Positions 34,997 through 45,666 of a stretch of DNA of 64,000 nucleotides are shown one piece after another (within the stretch, counting starts at the first letter, position 1; each line of letters begins with the position of its first letter). Below the pieces are notes generated by a model, which was not told the origin of the DNA, made no database searches, and was given only the letters and a program-made list of their open reading frames with translations. A program made the position numbers and the translations under genes. The stretch lies in NCBI GenBank assembly GCA_934096175.1, contig CAKOLG010000003.1:1-64000 (forward strand), given 5' to 3'. Source of the stretch: an uncultured Bacilli bacterium. GTDB taxonomy: Bacteria; Bacillota_I; Bacilli_A; RF39; UBA660.

Positions 34997-35238
34997 ATTT
35001 GTGATTTTAATATTCTAGTTAAGATAATTATTAATTCTGGATCAGTAACCCTATCAACGTAAGTATCTTGGCCATCGATTATTTCTTTAACTATTGCGAC
35101 ATTTGTAGGTATAACGTCTTTTTTTTCATCTACACCCATTACTAAAAAGTATTTAGTCCCACCGTATAGGGTTTCATTTAATACAACATATTTTTCATTA
35201 TTTTCTAAACTTATAATTGTATTAGTTTTTAGACTCAT
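34993..35238 (-). CDS. DUF1292-like small protein
   Basis: 81 residues. 'KYVVLNETLYGGTKYFLVM' and the following 'VAIVKEI' with a C-terminal helix follow the small DUF1292 beta pattern. Starts 14 bp after the coiled-coil gene, with AAGGAAG upstream, so one operon. Function unknown. Confidence 0.55.
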   Translation of the reverse strand: MSLKTNTIISLENNEKYVVLNETLYGGTKYFLVMGVDEKKDVIPTNVAIVKEIIDGQDTYVDRVTDPELIIILTRILKSQI

Positions 35239-35252
35239 ATTATCTTCCTTTT

Positions 35253-36983
35253 TTATTCTACTGTTGTTTCTAAGTTATTTATAAATGTTTTAAATTCGTT
35301 ATTTATATTGTTATCAATATTAGTAGGTGCTGGTTCTTCTAATGGTGTTGTTAAGATTGGTGAAACATCTACATTTGATATTTCGGCTGCTGGTGATAAA
35401 TTTTCTACTTCAGGTGTTTGCGTAGTTTGTGATGTTTCAGTATTTTCTAGCGCAGGACTATTTTCATTTAAGCTTATTCCTAAAGTTTGTTCTAATCTAG
35501 CAGCAATTTCTGATGGTTTTTCAGCAAATTGACGACGATGTTTGATGTTAATAACTGTCGTTGCTAATTCTTTTAGTTTTTCTTTATCTTTTGCTTGGGC
35601 ATTTATATCAACCATACCTGCTTTTTTAGTAGTTAAGTTTTTATTAATGTCAGCTATTTCTGTTTGAGCAGCATTTATTTTTTCTTTTAATTCAGCTATT
35701 TGTTGGTTAACAATATAATTTGCTTCATTAATGTCGTCTGTTTCATCTTGTTTTAATAATACAGCAATTTTTTCTGCTTCATTTAAAGCTTCTTTTGTAT
35801 CGTCTAAAGCTACTTTTAAAGATGCTTTCGTACTTATATTTATTTCTGGTTCATTTTCGTATTCAGTTAAATATTTATTATATTCTTGTTTTAATGAATC
35901 AATGATATCTGTTAATTTATTATTTTTTTCAAAATAATTAAATTCTTGGTCATTGTCTATACTACTAGCTTTGCCTTCAAGTTCTGTAATGTTATTTTGC
36001 CATTTGTTTATTCTAGCTTTTAAAAATTCTATTCTTATTTGTTGAGGGTTTGTTGTATCTAAAACATTATATTTTTTGTGATCGATTTCATTTGCAAATA
36101 CGTCACGAGCTTGTGTGGCTCTAAGTAATTCATCTTCTAAACTATTATCAGCATTAACTTCCATATATGGAATGCTTTTCGCTTGATTTATAAGACTAAG
36201 TAAATATGGTCTTGCTTCAAAATTATCTTCATTATTTGTAATTATTTCTGCTATTTTAGTTTCTAAGTATTTAGGATTTTGATGAATTTCGTTTAATTTT
36301 TCAACCAATTTTGCTATTTTAGCTTCAATATCATGAATTTTTTTCAAACTACGTTCTCTTTTACCTTGATCAACATAAACTTCTTTATTTTGCAAGTTAT
36401 ATTGTGTTTCTTCCAATTGCGTTGTTTTTTTAGAAATTTTGTCTTCTAATTCACTTATCATTTGAGTTAAACGTAAAATAGAGTTTTGAATTGCAGAATA
36501 TTTATTTGTAAGCTGTTCTAATTCTATGGTTTGACTAGTAAGTTCTTTTTGGGCTTCTTCTAATAATCTTTCATATCTTGTCTTTATTTCTTCATTTGTA
36601 TTTTCTTTAATTCTATTATTAATGCTTTCTATGTATTCGTTATTCTTTTTAATAGCGTCTTTAACTATAGATATTTTTACATTTGTATCGTGTTCTTGTT
36701 CTTTCAAATTAGCTAATTCATTATTTTTGATTTTTAATTCGTTTTTTAGAGATTGAATTGCTTTTTTTAGGATTATTTCGATATTTCGATCAGCCATTTC
36801 AGAAGCGCTATCATAGCTTTCATCATCTATAGAATATTTGATATCATCAATTTCTGAATTATATTCTGTAATTTTACTATTAATTTCTTCTTCTTCAATT
36901 CTTAGTGAAGCACCATCACTTTTAGAACGGCACATTTTTACTAATGTTTTAAGGTCCTCAAATACTTTTTCTCTATCGCTCAT
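35253..36983 (-). CDS. long coiled-coil protein
   Basis: About 576 residues, nearly all Glu/Lys/Asn-rich coiled coil, with a C-terminal low-complexity tail rich in Pro, Thr, Glu, Asn (about 495-560). The plan (N-terminal coiled coil, then PTEN-rich stretch) matches the first part of the 762-residue protein at 0.5-2.8 kb, so both may belong to one structural family. No signal peptide. ATG at 36983 is taken rather than GTG at 36992 because GGGTGT lies 8 or so nt before it. Confidence 0.6.
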   Translation of the reverse strand: MSDREKVFEDLKTLVKMCRSKSDGASLRIEEEEINSKITEYNSEIDDIKYSIDDESYDSASEMADRNIEIILKKAIQSLKNELKIKNNELANLKEQEHDTNVKISIVKDAIKKNNEYIESINNRIKENTNEEIKTRYERLLEEAQKELTSQTIELEQLTNKYSAIQNSILRLTQMISELEDKISKKTTQLEETQYNLQNKEVYVDQGKRERSLKKIHDIEAKIAKLVEKLNEIHQNPKYLETKIAEIITNNEDNFEARPYLLSLINQAKSIPYMEVNADNSLEDELLRATQARDVFANEIDHKKYNVLDTTNPQQIRIEFLKARINKWQNNITELEGKASSIDNDQEFNYFEKNNKLTDIIDSLKQEYNKYLTEYENEPEINISTKASLKVALDDTKEALNEAEKIAVLLKQDETDDINEANYIVNQQIAELKEKINAAQTEIADINKNLTTKKAGMVDINAQAKDKEKLKELATTVINIKHRRQFAEKPSEIAARLEQTLGISLNENSPALENTETSQTTQTPEVENLSPAAEISNVDVSPILTTPLEEPAPTNIDNNINNEFKTFINNLETTVE

Positions 36984-37016
36984 TTTATACACACCCTTTT
37001 ATTCTAGACTACTCTA

Positions 37017-37045
37017 ATAATAGCATAAATTGTAAATAATAGCAA
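37017..37045 (-). promoter_or_regulatory. promoter of the coiled-coil gene
   Basis: TTGCTA (37040-37045), 17-bp spacer ending TGC, TATTAT (37017-37022) on the minus strand. Confidence 0.55.
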
Positions 37046-37101
37046 TAAAAGTATTATAAAATTTATTTTAATAATATAATAATTAGTAAGTGGGGTGTTT
37101 T

Positions 37102-37467
37102 ATGAATAATTTTCCCCCAAATCTAGATCCTAAAATTTATACGATAAGTGCTGCATTAATTGGAATTGCATTAATTGACCATTTTACAGCGGCCGAGCAG
37201 AATGCTATTGGAAACTGGTTTATGTCAATCGGTCAGCTTTTGGAAAATAATTCAGCATTTCAACAAATGATTGAACAACGTATTGCTGGTTCTACAATTA
37301 ATATTAATAGTAAGGAATTTAAAGAGACTGGGAACCCTTATATGAACAATGAAGCGTGGTTTGGTTCTCCGCAAGATAAAGAAATGGAACAATTAAAAAA
37401 AATAATTCAAATTATGCAAGAACAGATTAAAGAACTGCAAGAAAAAAAGAACTTAAACAAGTTCTAA
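37102..37467 (+). CDS. small protein with hydrophobic segment and helical tail
   Basis: 121 residues. '[19 protein letters not shown]' (about 14-32) is hydrophobic and could be a membrane or oligomer helix; the end is a Lys/Glu/Gln coiled coil. No family recognised. ATG at 37102 with GGGGTG upstream is preferred to GTG at 37090. Its tail overlaps the rplQ tail by 15 bp (convergent), with a shared hairpin. Confidence 0.55.
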   Translation: MNNFPPNLDPKIYTISAALIGIALIDHFTAAEQNAIGNWFMSIGQLLENNSAFQQMIEQRIAGSTININSKEFKETGNPYMNNEAWFGSPQDKEMEQLKKIIQIMQEQIKELQEKKNLNKF

Positions 37468-37470
37468 TTT
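37442..37470 (-). terminator. terminator of the S10-spc-alpha operon
   Basis: AGAACTT/AAGTTCT with a 4-nt loop; on the minus strand a run of six or more T follows. It lies inside the overlapping 3' ends of rplQ and the convergent small gene; both stop codons (37453-37455 and 37465-37467) are in or beside the stem. Confidence 0.8.
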
Positions 37471-37797
37471 TACTTCTAAAGCGTCGTCGCCTTTTCTTTC
37501 TTTTAATTTAATAATTCTAGTATATCCACCATTTCTAGTTTCATACTTTTTAGCTAATTCATCAAATATTTTGCTTACTACAACAGCGTCATTGTTTAGG
37601 AATGCTAATGCTTTTCTTCTTGATACTAAAGTACCTTTTTTGCCATAAGTAATCATTTTATCAACAAATTTTCTGACTTCTTTTGCTCTAGCTTCTGTTG
37701 TAACTACTGATTCGTTCATTATAACATCTTTAGTTAAGCCAGCTAAAATGCTTCTACGAATACTTTTTTCTCTGTTTAATTTTCTATAATTTGCCAT
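37453..37797 (-). CDS. rplQ: ribosomal protein L17
   Basis: 114 residues. '[20 protein letters not shown]' near the start and '[11 protein letters not shown]' are L17 hallmarks. Last gene of the long ribosomal operon, 18 bp after rpoA; its stop is within the operon terminator. Confidence 0.97.
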   Translation of the reverse strand: MANYRKLNREKSIRRSILAGLTKDVIMNESVVTTEARAKEVRKFVDKMITYGKKGTLVSRRKALAFLNNDAVVVSKIFDELAKKYETRNGGYTRIIKLKERKGDDALEVKLELV

Positions 37798-37815
37798 AAG
37801 TATTTACCTCCTTTT

Positions 37816-38760
37816 TTAATCGCGGAACTTAAGTCCCATTTCTTTAACTTTATCTATTACTTCTTTTAATGATTTCTTTCCAAGATTACGTATTTTTGTA
37901 ACTTCTACTTCTTTTCTAGAAATTAAATCTTGTACAGTATTTACGCCTGCTCTTTTTAAGCAATTGTAAGCACGAACTGAGAATTCGATTTCTTCAATTG
38001 GTGTTTCTAATGTTTTAGTAATTGTATCTACTTTTTTCTCAGCCATTAGTCCTGATACATCACTGATTGAATTTAAATCAGTTAAAATATTAAAATGTTC
38101 AATTAAAATTCTTGAAGATAGTGCTATTGCTTCTTCTGGAGTAATTGAACCATTAGTATAAACATTCATAATCAATTTATCAAAGTTTTCGTTTTGGCCA
38201 ACACGTGCACTTTCTACTTCATAGCTAACTCTTTCAATAGGTGAATAAAGTGAATCTATTGCAATAACTCCTACTTTATTTTCGCCTAACAATTTTTGAT
38301 TTGCTTTTGAGTCAACATATCCTCTACCATTACCTACTGTCATTTCCATTTCTAGTTTTCCACCTTTTTCAAGGTTAGCAATAACTAATTCTGGATTAAT
38401 AATTTCGATATCAGCATCGTGTTCAATATCACCTGCTGTAACTGGTCCTTCAGCATTTGCAGATAGTCTGATAATTTTATTATCTTCAGAATGATTTTTA
38501 ATAACTATGCTTTTTAAAGCTAGAATGATTGAAGTTACATCTTCAACAATACCATCAATTTTTTGAAATTCATGCATAACACCTTCAATTTTGACAGATG
38601 TAATTGCACTTCCTGGTAGTGATGATAACATAACTCTTCTAAGAGCATTTCCAATAGTAGTACCAAAACCTCTTTCAAGTGGTTCTAGTTCAAATTTTCC
38701 ATAGTGATTACTTTCAATATATTCGCTAATTTTATATTCTGGTTTTTCAAATCTTAACAT
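37816..38760 (-). CDS. rpoA: RNA polymerase alpha subunit
   Basis: 314 residues. N-terminal dimerisation domain with 'LERGFGTTIGNALRRVMLSS' and a complete C-terminal domain 'FSVRAYNCLKRAGVNTVQDL' that contacts UP elements and activators. Core subunit of RNA polymerase; usual place after rpsK. Confidence 0.98.
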   Translation of the reverse strand: MLRFEKPEYKISEYIESNHYGKFELEPLERGFGTTIGNALRRVMLSSLPGSAITSVKIEGVMHEFQKIDGIVEDVTSIILALKSIVIKNHSEDNKIIRLSANAEGPVTAGDIEHDADIEIINPELVIANLEKGGKLEMEMTVGNGRGYVDSKANQKLLGENKVGVIAIDSLYSPIERVSYEVESARVGQNENFDKLIMNVYTNGSITPEEAIALSSRILIEHFNILTDLNSISDVSGLMAEKKVDTITKTLETPIEEIEFSVRAYNCLKRAGVNTVQDLISRKEVEVTKIRNLGKKSLKEVIDKVKEMGLKFRD

Positions 38761-38786
38761 TTCCTTAAGTCCCTTCTTTCAAAAAA

Positions 38787-39170
38787 TTAATTTCTTGGAC
38801 GTTTTGGTGGACGACATCCGTTATGTGGAACAGGAGTTACGTCATTAATTGTAGTGATTTCTAAACCTGCAGTTTGTAATGAACGAATTGCATTTTCACG
38901 TCCTGCGCCTAAGCCTTTAACATAAACTTCTACTTTTTTTACACCATTATCCATTGCAGCTTTAGCAGCAGCTTCTGCGCTTAAACCAGCAGCAAATGGA
39001 GTTTTCTTTTTTGATCCTTTATAACCAATTGTTCCAGCAGAAGCCCAACTTATAACGTTTCCGTCTTTATCTGTTATTGATACAACAGTGTTATTGTATG
39101 TTGAGTGAATATGTGCTTGTGCTTCAGGAATATTCTTTTTAACTTTTCTTTTTCTTCTATTATAAGCCAT
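38787..39170 (-). CDS. rpsK: ribosomal protein S11
   Basis: 127 residues. '[20 protein letters not shown]' and the terminal '[12 protein letters not shown]' are typical of S11, a 30S platform protein. Sits between rpsM and rpoA as in other Bacilli. Confidence 0.98.
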   Translation of the reverse strand: MAYNRRKRKVKKNIPEAQAHIHSTYNNTVVSITDKDGNVISWASAGTIGYKGSKKKTPFAAGLSAEAAAKAAMDNGVKKVEVYVKGLGAGRENAIRSLQTAGLEITTINDVTPVPHNGCRPPKRPRN

Positions 39171-39188
39171 AATTTAACCTCCTATTTA

Positions 39189-39563
39189 TTATTTAGTAGC
39201 TTTCTTCTTATTAGCAACTACTTTACCTTTACCTTTTCTTGTACGAGCATTTCTTGAAGTTCTTTGACCATGTACTGGAAGACCTTTTTTATGTCTTGTA
39301 CCTTGATAGCTGTTAATTTCCATTTTATTTTTGATATTTAGTTGAACTTCACGACGAAGATCTCCTTCTACAGCATGTTTGTCAACTTCAGAACGTAATT
39401 TTGTAATTTCTTCTTCAGTTAAATCTTTTATTTTTTTATTTCTTGCAACGTTAGCATCATCACATATTTGATTTGCTAAACTTCTACCAATTCCATAGAT
39501 TGCTGTTAGTCCGATGCAAGTATGTTTTTCTCCTGGTAATTCAATATTCTTAATACGTGCCAT
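39189..39563 (-). CDS. rpsM: ribosomal protein S13
   Basis: 124 residues. '[18 protein letters not shown]' (helix-hairpin-helix) and '[18 protein letters not shown]' at the C-terminus identify S13 of the 30S head. Confidence 0.98.
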   Translation of the reverse strand: MARIKNIELPGEKHTCIGLTAIYGIGRSLANQICDDANVARNKKIKDLTEEEITKLRSEVDKHAVEGDLRREVQLNIKNKMEINSYQGTRHKKGLPVHGQRTSRNARTRKGKGKVVANKKKATK

Positions 39564-39578
39564 TTCTTGTACCTCCTA

Positions 39579-39692
39579 TTAACCTTGTTTTTGTTTGTGT
39601 TTTGGATTTTCACAAATAACCATTATTTTACCTTTTCTTCTTATTATTTTGCATTTTGCACAAATTTTTTTAACTGATGGTCTTACTTTCAT
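39579..39692 (-). CDS. rpmJ: ribosomal protein L36
   Basis: 37 residues: it opens '[20 protein letters not shown]' and continues through the two further zinc ligands (Cys then His, '[11 protein letters not shown]'). This is the zinc-binding form of L36 (C..C..C....H). Sits 12 bp after infA and 15 bp before rpsM. Confidence 0.97.
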   Translation of the reverse strand: MKVRPSVKKICAKCKIIRRKGKIMVICENPKHKQKQG

Positions 39693-39704
39693 AATTTACC
39701 TCCA

Positions 39705-39923
39705 TTATCTTTTATTCCATATTATGCGCCCACGTGTTAAATCATAAGGCGACAATTCTATTGTGACTGTATCACCTGGTAAGATACGAATCATATTAAC
39801 TCGCATTTTACCAGAAACGTAGGCTTCTACAGTATGTCCGTTAGGTAATTCAACGATTGGAGTTCCACCTTTTAGGATCTCGACAACCTTACCTTCTACT
39901 TCTATTTTTTCTTCTTTAGCCAT
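39705..39923 (-). CDS. infA: translation initiation factor IF-1
   Basis: 72 residues, S1/OB fold: '[20 protein letters not shown]', '[13 protein letters not shown]' and '[10 protein letters not shown]'. Normal length. Follows adk directly; the map gene that usually lies between them is absent. Confidence 0.98.
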   Translation of the reverse strand: MAKEEKIEVEGKVVEILKGGTPIVELPNGHTVEAYVSGKMRVNMIRILPGDTVTIELSPYDLTRGRIIWNKR

Positions 39924-39979
39924 ATATATCTCCTATTTAAATTTCATAACCTATTTGAGTTTTGGATGTGAATAACTTT

Positions 39980-40642
39980 TTAGTTATCCACATCTATACT
40001 CTCAAGAATTCTTTCTATGTTTTTAAATATCTCTTCAGTACTAAGACTTGCGTCAATAACATGAAGTTTATTTATTTTACTATAATAATCTAATAATGGA
40101 TTAGTAACATTTAAATATGTTTGAAAACGATTTTTAAATGTTTCTTCATTGTCATCTACTCTTTGTACTAACTCATTATGACATTTATCGCATATTCCAT
40201 TCTCTTTTGGCATCAAATTTTGAAAATATTTATTGTAACTTGCCCTACATTTTGGACAAATTAGTCTTCCAAGGGCTCTCTTTTTAGCAGTTTCAAGATC
40301 TAAATCTAAATATATAACAATGTAATCATTTATATTTAAGTTATCAAGTATTTCTGTTAAAGTTTGAGCTTGATTTAAATTTCTTGGATAGCCATCTAAA
40401 ATGAATTTTTGATGATTGATATTTTCTAATTCATTTTTTAAAAGTTTCGTGATTAATTCATCACTTACTAACTCGCCTTTAGATATAATATTTTCGATTT
40501 GCGTTCCAAGCTCTGTTTTATCTGCTATTTCTTTTCTTAGTAAATCGCCTGTTGAAAGATGAGTATAATTATACTTTTTTTCAAGAAGTGAACTTTGTGT
40601 TCCCTTGCCAGCAGCAGGCGGAGCTATAAATATAATATTCAT
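39980..40642 (-). CDS. adk: adenylate kinase
   Basis: 220 residues. P-loop 'APPAAGKGTQS', 'LSTGDLLR', 'FILDGYPRN', and a long LID with four Cys (CPKC...CDKC), a structural zinc site common in Gram-positives. Interconverts ATP, AMP and ADP. Start overlaps the secY stop by 1 nt (TAATG). Confidence 0.97.
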   Translation of the reverse strand: MNIIFIAPPAAGKGTQSSLLEKKYNYTHLSTGDLLRKEIADKTELGTQIENIISKGELVSDELITKLLKNELENINHQKFILDGYPRNLNQAQTLTEILDNLNINDYIVIYLDLDLETAKKRALGRLICPKCRASYNKYFQNLMPKENGICDKCHNELVQRVDDNEETFKNRFQTYLNVTNPLLDYYSKINKLHVIDASLSTEEIFKNIERILESIDVDN

Positions 40643-41901
40643 TATTTTTGTCTTCCCATTCTGTGACTGCGACTTATCAAACTACTCTCAAGTTGTTTGT
40701 ATGTTTCAATTGCAACACCTACAACTATTAGTAATCCTGTTCCTCCAATAGTTACTGAACTTGATAATCCAGAAAAATTTGAGAATAAGATAGGCAATCC
40801 AGCAATTATAATTAAAAATATGGAACCTACAATTGTTAGTTTGCTTAAGACATTACTAACATATTCGACTGTATTATTTCCAGGTCTTACTCCTGGGATA
40901 TATGCACCACTTTTACTTAAGTTTTTAGACATTTCTTCTGGATTCATTTGTAAGAATGTATAGAAATATCCAAAAAAGAATATAAGTAATATATACAAGA
41001 TAAATCCTGTTAAACTAGTATTAACTATATACTTATTTACAAAATCAATTGCAGATTGATTTTTAATTAAGTTTACAATTGTAACAGGTATTGTAATAAG
41101 TGTTGTTGCAAATATTACTGGCATTACACCAGCAGAATTTATTTTTATAGGGAGAAAATTTTGATGTCCTCCGTATGCACTATTTGTTCTGTTAGCATAT
41201 TGAATTGGAATTTTTCTTTCAGCAAGCTGAATCCATACCATTCCAACAATTATTAATATATAAATTATGATGAATGCAGCAAATAATAATGAGCCAATTA
41301 CTTTTGTAAATGTTCCTGCTAGGACTAATTCGTTAAATGCACTAATGAAAATACTAGGCATTGATTGAAGAATTCCAGCCATTATTAGTAATGATAAACC
41401 ATTACCAATACCATGTTTGGTTATTTGATCACCAATCCATAGCAATAAGCAGGTTCCTGCTGTTAAAACAACAGTAGTTTTAAGAATTGTATAAACATCA
41501 GTCGTTCCTGAGAAGACAACTGTAAAGATGTAGCCTTGAACAAAAGCAAATAATACTCCTAAATATCTAGTAATTTTATTTATCTTTTGTTTGCCTGTGT
41601 ATCCTTGTTCTTTTAATTCTTTAAAGTATGGAATTATATCCATTTGTAAAAGTTGGGTTATAATTTGCGCTGTTATGTATGGGCTGACACCTAAGGCAAA
41701 GATGGAAAATGATTTTAAGCCACCTCCAGCCATTAGGTTAAAGATTTCTAGGAAGCCTAGTTCTTCATAAACATTACTAGCCCATGGTACTGTTATTGCA
41801 CTTCCTAAACTAAATATTGCTAAACAAAATAGTGTAAAATATATTCTTTTTCTTAAATCTTTATTTGAGTGGTTGAATAGCTGTTTTAGATTTAAAAACA
41901 T
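40642..41901 (-). CDS. secY: preprotein translocase subunit SecY
   Basis: 419 residues, ten membrane segments. 'FALGVSPYITAQIITQLL' and 'QYANRTNSAYGGHQNFLPIK' are SecY signatures. Channel for protein export and membrane insertion. Directly after rplO, with no gap. Confidence 0.97.
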   Translation of the reverse strand: MFLNLKQLFNHSNKDLRKRIYFTLFCLAIFSLGSAITVPWASNVYEELGFLEIFNLMAGGGLKSFSIFALGVSPYITAQIITQLLQMDIIPYFKELKEQGYTGKQKINKITRYLGVLFAFVQGYIFTVVFSGTTDVYTILKTTVVLTAGTCLLLWIGDQITKHGIGNGLSLLIMAGILQSMPSIFISAFNELVLAGTFTKVIGSLLFAAFIIIYILIIVGMVWIQLAERKIPIQYANRTNSAYGGHQNFLPIKINSAGVMPVIFATTLITIPVTIVNLIKNQSAIDFVNKYIVNTSLTGFILYILLIFFFGYFYTFLQMNPEEMSKNLSKSGAYIPGVRPGNNTVEYVSNVLSKLTIVGSIFLIIIAGLPILFSNFSGLSSSVTIGGTGLLIVVGVAIETYKQLESSLISRSHRMGRQK

Positions 41902-42345
41902 CTAGATCACCTCAGCTTTTCCGCCAGCACTTTCAATTTTTGTAACAGCTGAACTTGAGAATCTATTAGCTTTAATAGTTAATTTTTTCTCTAATTCGCC
42001 ATTGCCTAAGACTTTAATACCACAAAGTTGTTTTTTGATAATTCCTTTTTCTTTTAATGCTTCAGGAGTAACTACGTCTCCGTCATTAAAGTTTTTATTT
42101 AAATCACTTAAATTTATTGTTGCATATTCTACTCTGAAACGAGCATTATTAAAGCCACGTTTAGGAATTCTTCTGTATAAAGGAGTTTGTCCACCTTGGA
42201 ACCAAGCAGAAATGCTTGCTCCAGAACGTGATTTTTGACCATTTTCTCCACGAGTAGCAGTTTTACCCATTCCGCTTCCTGGACCACGGCCAACTCTTTT
42301 TCCTACTTTAGCTTCAGGAGCTTTGTTTAATTCATTTAATTTCAT
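41902..42345 (-). CDS. rplO: ribosomal protein L15
   Basis: 147 residues. 'KRVGRGPGSGMGKTATRGEN' near the start is the L15 hallmark. ATG at 42345 has AGGAG 6-8 nt upstream, so the longer frame to 42360 is rejected. One base after rpsE: the usual rpmD (L30) gene is missing here. Confidence 0.97.
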   Translation of the reverse strand: MKLNELNKAPEAKVGKRVGRGPGSGMGKTATRGENGQKSRSGASISAWFQGGQTPLYRRIPKRGFNNARFRVEYATINLSDLNKNFNDGDVVTPEALKEKGIIKKQLCGIKVLGNGELEKKLTIKANRFSSSAVTKIESAGGKAEVI

Positions 42346-42346
42346 A

Positions 42347-42850
42347 TTATAACTCCTCAACTTTCTTTCCTCTTAAAGCAGCAACTTTTTCAGGAGTTTT
42401 TTGCATCTTAAGAGCTTCTAATGTTGCTTTGGCAACATTTATTTTAGTATTTGATCCAAGTGATTTTGAAACTATGTCATGAACACCAGCAAGTTCAAGA
42501 ACAACTCTGGCAGATCCACCAGCAATAATTCCTGTACCTTCTTTAGCAGGTTTAATTAGTACGCGAGCGCGTCCCATTTCTCCTATAGCTTCATGAGGAA
42601 TTGTTCTGTTATCAATTAAAGCAACTTTTGTTACATTTTTATTAGCTGCTTGAATAGCTTTTTTAATTGCTTCTGGAACTTCGTTAGCTTTTCCAGTTCC
42701 GATTCCTACTAATCCTTTTCTATTTCCAACTACAACTGTTGCTGAAAATCTAAAATGACGTCCACCTTTTGTAACTTTTGTTACACGGCCTATTGAAACA
42801 ACTTTTTCTTCAAGCAAATTTTTCTTAGAGTCCATTTTTGTTTTTGGCAT
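42347..42850 (-). CDS. rpsE: ribosomal protein S5
   Basis: 167 residues. '[20 protein letters not shown]' and '[20 protein letters not shown]' identify S5, the 30S fidelity protein. Followed at once by rplO. Confidence 0.98.
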   Translation of the reverse strand: MPKTKMDSKKNLLEEKVVSIGRVTKVTKGGRHFRFSATVVVGNRKGLVGIGTGKANEVPEAIKKAIQAANKNVTKVALIDNRTIPHEAIGEMGRARVLIKPAKEGTGIIAGGSARVVLELAGVHDIVSKSLGSNTKINVAKATLEALKMQKTPEKVAALRGKKVEEL

Positions 42851-42865
42851 AATCGTACCTCCCTC

Positions 42866-43222
42866 TTAGAATTCTAGTCCATTTTCACGTGCAGCTTCAG
42901 CTAAAGCTTTTACACGACCATGGTAAAGGTATCCACCTCTATCGAAAACAACTTTATTGATTTTTAATTTTTTAGCTTTTTCGGCAATGTCTTTTCCAAC
43001 AAGGCTAGCGCCTTCAACATTACCACCATTTTTTATTTTTAATTCTACTGATGAAGAGCTAACAAGAGTAACGCCCTTAACATCATCGATAATTTGAACA
43101 AATATTTCTGTATTTGATCTAAATACGCTTAATCTTGGACATTCTGCTGTACCACTTATTTTATTACGAATACGAGCATGTCTTCTTTTACGTACATCAT
43201 TTTTTGATTCTTTAACTATCAT
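42866..43222 (-). CDS. rplR: ribosomal protein L18
   Basis: 118 residues. '[18 protein letters not shown]' and '[20 protein letters not shown]' are typical. Binds 5S rRNA in the 50S central protuberance. Confidence 0.98.
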   Translation of the reverse strand: MIVKESKNDVRKRRHARIRNKISGTAECPRLSVFRSNTEIFVQIIDDVKGVTLVSSSSVELKIKNGGNVEGASLVGKDIAEKAKKLKINKVVFDRGGYLYHGRVKALAEAARENGLEF

Positions 43223-43242
43223 AATATCTCGACTCCTTACCC

Positions 43243-43782
43243 TTATTTAGCAGCTTTCTTTCCTTCTTTACGACGAACATATTCACCTTTATAACGAATA
43301 CCTTTACCTTTATATGGTTCTGGTTCTCTTATAGCACGAATATTTGCCGCAAATGCAGAAACTTGTTGCTTATCAATTCCTGAAACTGAAATTTCAGTAT
43401 TGCTTACTTGTTCAACTTTTAAATCAGCAGGAACTTCTAGAACTACTGGATGAGAATATCCAGCAGAAATATTTAATTTATTTCCTTGAACTTGGAATCT
43501 GTATCCTACTCCTACTGCTTCAAGATTTTTTTGGTAACCTTCAGTTACACCAACTATCATATTTTTTACTAAAGCATTAGTAGTTCCATGTAGTTGTTTT
43601 GATGTTTTAACATCATTTGGTCTTTTTGTAATTATTTTGCCTTCAACTTCTTCAACTGTGATGATATTAGCTTTTTCGTAGCTTAATTCACCTTTAGGAC
43701 CTTTTACAGTTACAGTATTATTATCAACAGTTACAGTAACACCAGCAGGTACTACTAATTCTCTTTTTCCTATTCTACTCAT
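43243..43782 (-). CDS. rplF: ribosomal protein L6
   Basis: 179 residues. '[18 protein letters not shown]' at the start and '[20 protein letters not shown]' at the end are L6 signatures. 50S protein near the factor-binding site. Confidence 0.98.
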   Translation of the reverse strand: MSRIGKRELVVPAGVTVTVDNNTVTVKGPKGELSYEKANIITVEEVEGKIITKRPNDVKTSKQLHGTTNALVKNMIVGVTEGYQKNLEAVGVGYRFQVQGNKLNISAGYSHPVVLEVPADLKVEQVSNTEISVSGIDKQQVSAFAANIRAIREPEPYKGKGIRYKGEYVRRKEGKKAAK

Positions 43783-43794
43783 AACTCAATTTCC

Positions 43795-44190
43795 TTACCA
43801 AATATAGGCAAGTACTTCTCCTCCTAGACCAGCTTCACGAGCTTCTTTATCAGTCATTAATCCTTTTGAAGTTGAAATGATGGCAATTCCTAAACCGTTA
43901 AGTACACGAGGAATTTCATCACTCTTGGCATAGACACGTAATCCTGATTTAGAAATTCTTTTAAGACCAGTAATTACTCTTTCTTTTTTAGCGCCATATT
44001 TTAGTGTTAAAGTCATTTTATCACCTTTAACATTTTTTTCATATTTATAATCTGCTATGTAACCTTCACGTTTTAAAATTTCAGCGATTCCTAAAGTCAT
44101 CTTTGAACCTAAAACTTCAACTGTTTCATATTTCATTTGATTTGCATTACGTATTCTTGTAAGCATATCAGCTATTCTATCTCCAACCAT
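43795..44190 (-). CDS. rpsH: ribosomal protein S8
   Basis: 131 residues. '[19 protein letters not shown]' and '[20 protein letters not shown]' identify S8, a primary 16S rRNA binder. Confidence 0.98.
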   Translation of the reverse strand: MVGDRIADMLTRIRNANQMKYETVEVLGSKMTLGIAEILKREGYIADYKYEKNVKGDKMTLTLKYGAKKERVITGLKRISKSGLRVYAKSDEIPRVLNGLGIAIISTSKGLMTDKEAREAGLGGEVLAYIW

Positions 44191-44208
44191 AATCTAAATT
44201 CCTCCTTT

Positions 44209-44394
44209 CTACCAACTTGACTTTTTAACGCCTGGAATTTGTCCGTTATTTGCTAATTCTCTAAAACAAATACGGCATATTTTATATTTACGAAGAACTC
44301 CATGAGGACGTCCACATCTTTCGCAACGAGTATAAGCTCTTGATTTAAATTTAGGAGCTCTTTGTTGTTTTATTTTTAAACTTGTCTTTGCCAT
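44209..44394 (-). CDS. rpsN: ribosomal protein S14, zinc type
   Basis: 61 residues with two CxxC pairs (CERC...CRIC), the zinc-binding short form (S14 type Z). No zinc-free paralogue in this window. Between rplE and rpsH as in Bacilli. Confidence 0.97.
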   Translation of the reverse strand: MAKTSLKIKQQRAPKFKSRAYTRCERCGRPHGVLRKYKICRICFRELANNGQIPGVKKSSW

Positions 44395-44412
44395 AAATAT
44401 TTTCCTCCTCTA

Positions 44413-44952
44413 TTACTTTCTAAATGGCATTCCGAATCCACTTAGTAATTCGAATGCTTCTTCGTTTGTTTTAGCTGTTGTAACGAATACAATGTCCATA
44501 CCTCTAACTTTAAGTACTTGATCATATTCTATTTCTGGAAATATAATTTGTTCTTTAATTCCTAAAGTGTAGTTACCTTTTCCATCAAATGCATTTTTAG
44601 ATACACCTCTGAAATCACGTACACGTGGAAGTGAAACTTTAATTAATTTTTCCATGAAATTATACATATTTTCACCACGTAATGTAACCTTAGCTCCAAT
44701 TACTTGGCCTTCTCTTAATTTGAAGCCAGCTATAGATTTACGAGCTTTTGTTACTACAGGTTTTTGACCAGCAATTAATTCTAGATCTTTTACTGCAGCT
44801 TCAATGAATTTTGAATCATGTGAAGCTTCTCCAACTCCCATGTTAATTACTATTTTTTCTAATTTTGGAACTTCCATAATAGATGAATAATTAAATTTTT
44901 TCATAAGAGAGTCAGTAATTTGTTCATTATATAATTCTTTAAATGTACTCAT
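44413..44952 (-). CDS. rplE: ribosomal protein L5
   Basis: 179 residues. '[19 protein letters not shown]' and '[20 protein letters not shown]' are L5 hallmarks. 5S rRNA-binding 50S protein. Confidence 0.98.
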   Translation of the reverse strand: MSTFKELYNEQITDSLMKKFNYSSIMEVPKLEKIVINMGVGEASHDSKFIEAAVKDLELIAGQKPVVTKARKSIAGFKLREGQVIGAKVTLRGENMYNFMEKLIKVSLPRVRDFRGVSKNAFDGKGNYTLGIKEQIIFPEIEYDQVLKVRGMDIVFVTTAKTNEEAFELLSGFGMPFRK

Positions 44953-44963
44953 ATTTTTCTCTC

Positions 44964-45275
44964 CTAACTAGCTTTCTTTTCTGTTTTTTTTGTTGCTTTT
45001 TTTGGTTCTTTTACTTCTTTAGCAACTTTTTTTGTTTCTTTTGTAGCTTTTTTAGTTTCTTCAACCACTTTTACGTTAGATACATGAATTGGTGCTTCTA
45101 CTTCAACAATAGATCCAACTTCATTCATTCTGTTTGGTTTAACATGCTTTTTAATTATATTTACTCCTTCAACAACAACTTTGTTGTCTTTTTTTAGAGT
45201 TTTGATTATTTTTCCTTCTTTGCCTCTATCTTTTCCGGCAAGAACTTTTACATTATCTCCAACTTTAACTTTCAT
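44964..45275 (-). CDS. rplX: ribosomal protein L24 with basic C-terminal extension
   Basis: 103 residues. '[20 protein letters not shown]' is the KOW motif of L24. After about residue 75 comes a Lys/Glu/Thr-rich low-complexity tail ('[19 protein letters not shown]') in place of the usual C-terminal zinc-like part, so the gene is shorter in the conserved region and has an unusual tail. Confidence 0.93.
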   Translation of the reverse strand: MKVKVGDNVKVLAGKDRGKEGKIIKTLKKDNKVVVEGVNIIKKHVKPNRMNEVGSIVEVEAPIHVSNVKVVEETKKATKETKKVAKEVKEPKKATKKTEKKAS

Positions 45276-45286
45276 ATCTAGTCCTC

Positions 45287-45655
45287 CTATAATACTTCAG
45301 GTGCTAGTGAAACAATTTTCATGAAATCTTTTTCACGAAGTTCACGTGCAACAGGTCCTAGAACTCTTGTTCCAATTGGACTCTTATCTTCTTTTATTAA
45401 TACGCATGCATTATCATCAAATTTGATGTATGAGCCATCAGCACGTCTCACACCTTGAACAGTTCTAACGATTACAGCTTTTACTACTTTTCCTTTTGGA
45501 ACATTACTATTAGGTATAGCTTTTTTTACTGTTCCAACTACGATATCACCGATATTACCAGTTTTAACTTTACTTCCGCCAACTACTCTAATAACAAGTA
45601 ATTCACGAGCTCCTGAGTTATCAGCAACTTTAAGTCTTGTTTCTTGCATTACCAT
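45287..45655 (-). CDS. rplN: ribosomal protein L14
   Basis: 122 residues. '[20 protein letters not shown]' and '[20 protein letters not shown]' identify L14. Confidence 0.98.
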   Translation of the reverse strand: MVMQETRLKVADNSGARELLVIRVVGGSKVKTGNIGDIVVGTVKKAIPNSNVPKGKVVKAVIVRTVQGVRRADGSYIKFDDNACVLIKEDKSPIGTRVLGPVARELREKDFMKIVSLAPEVL

Positions 45656-45666
45656 AATGATACCTC

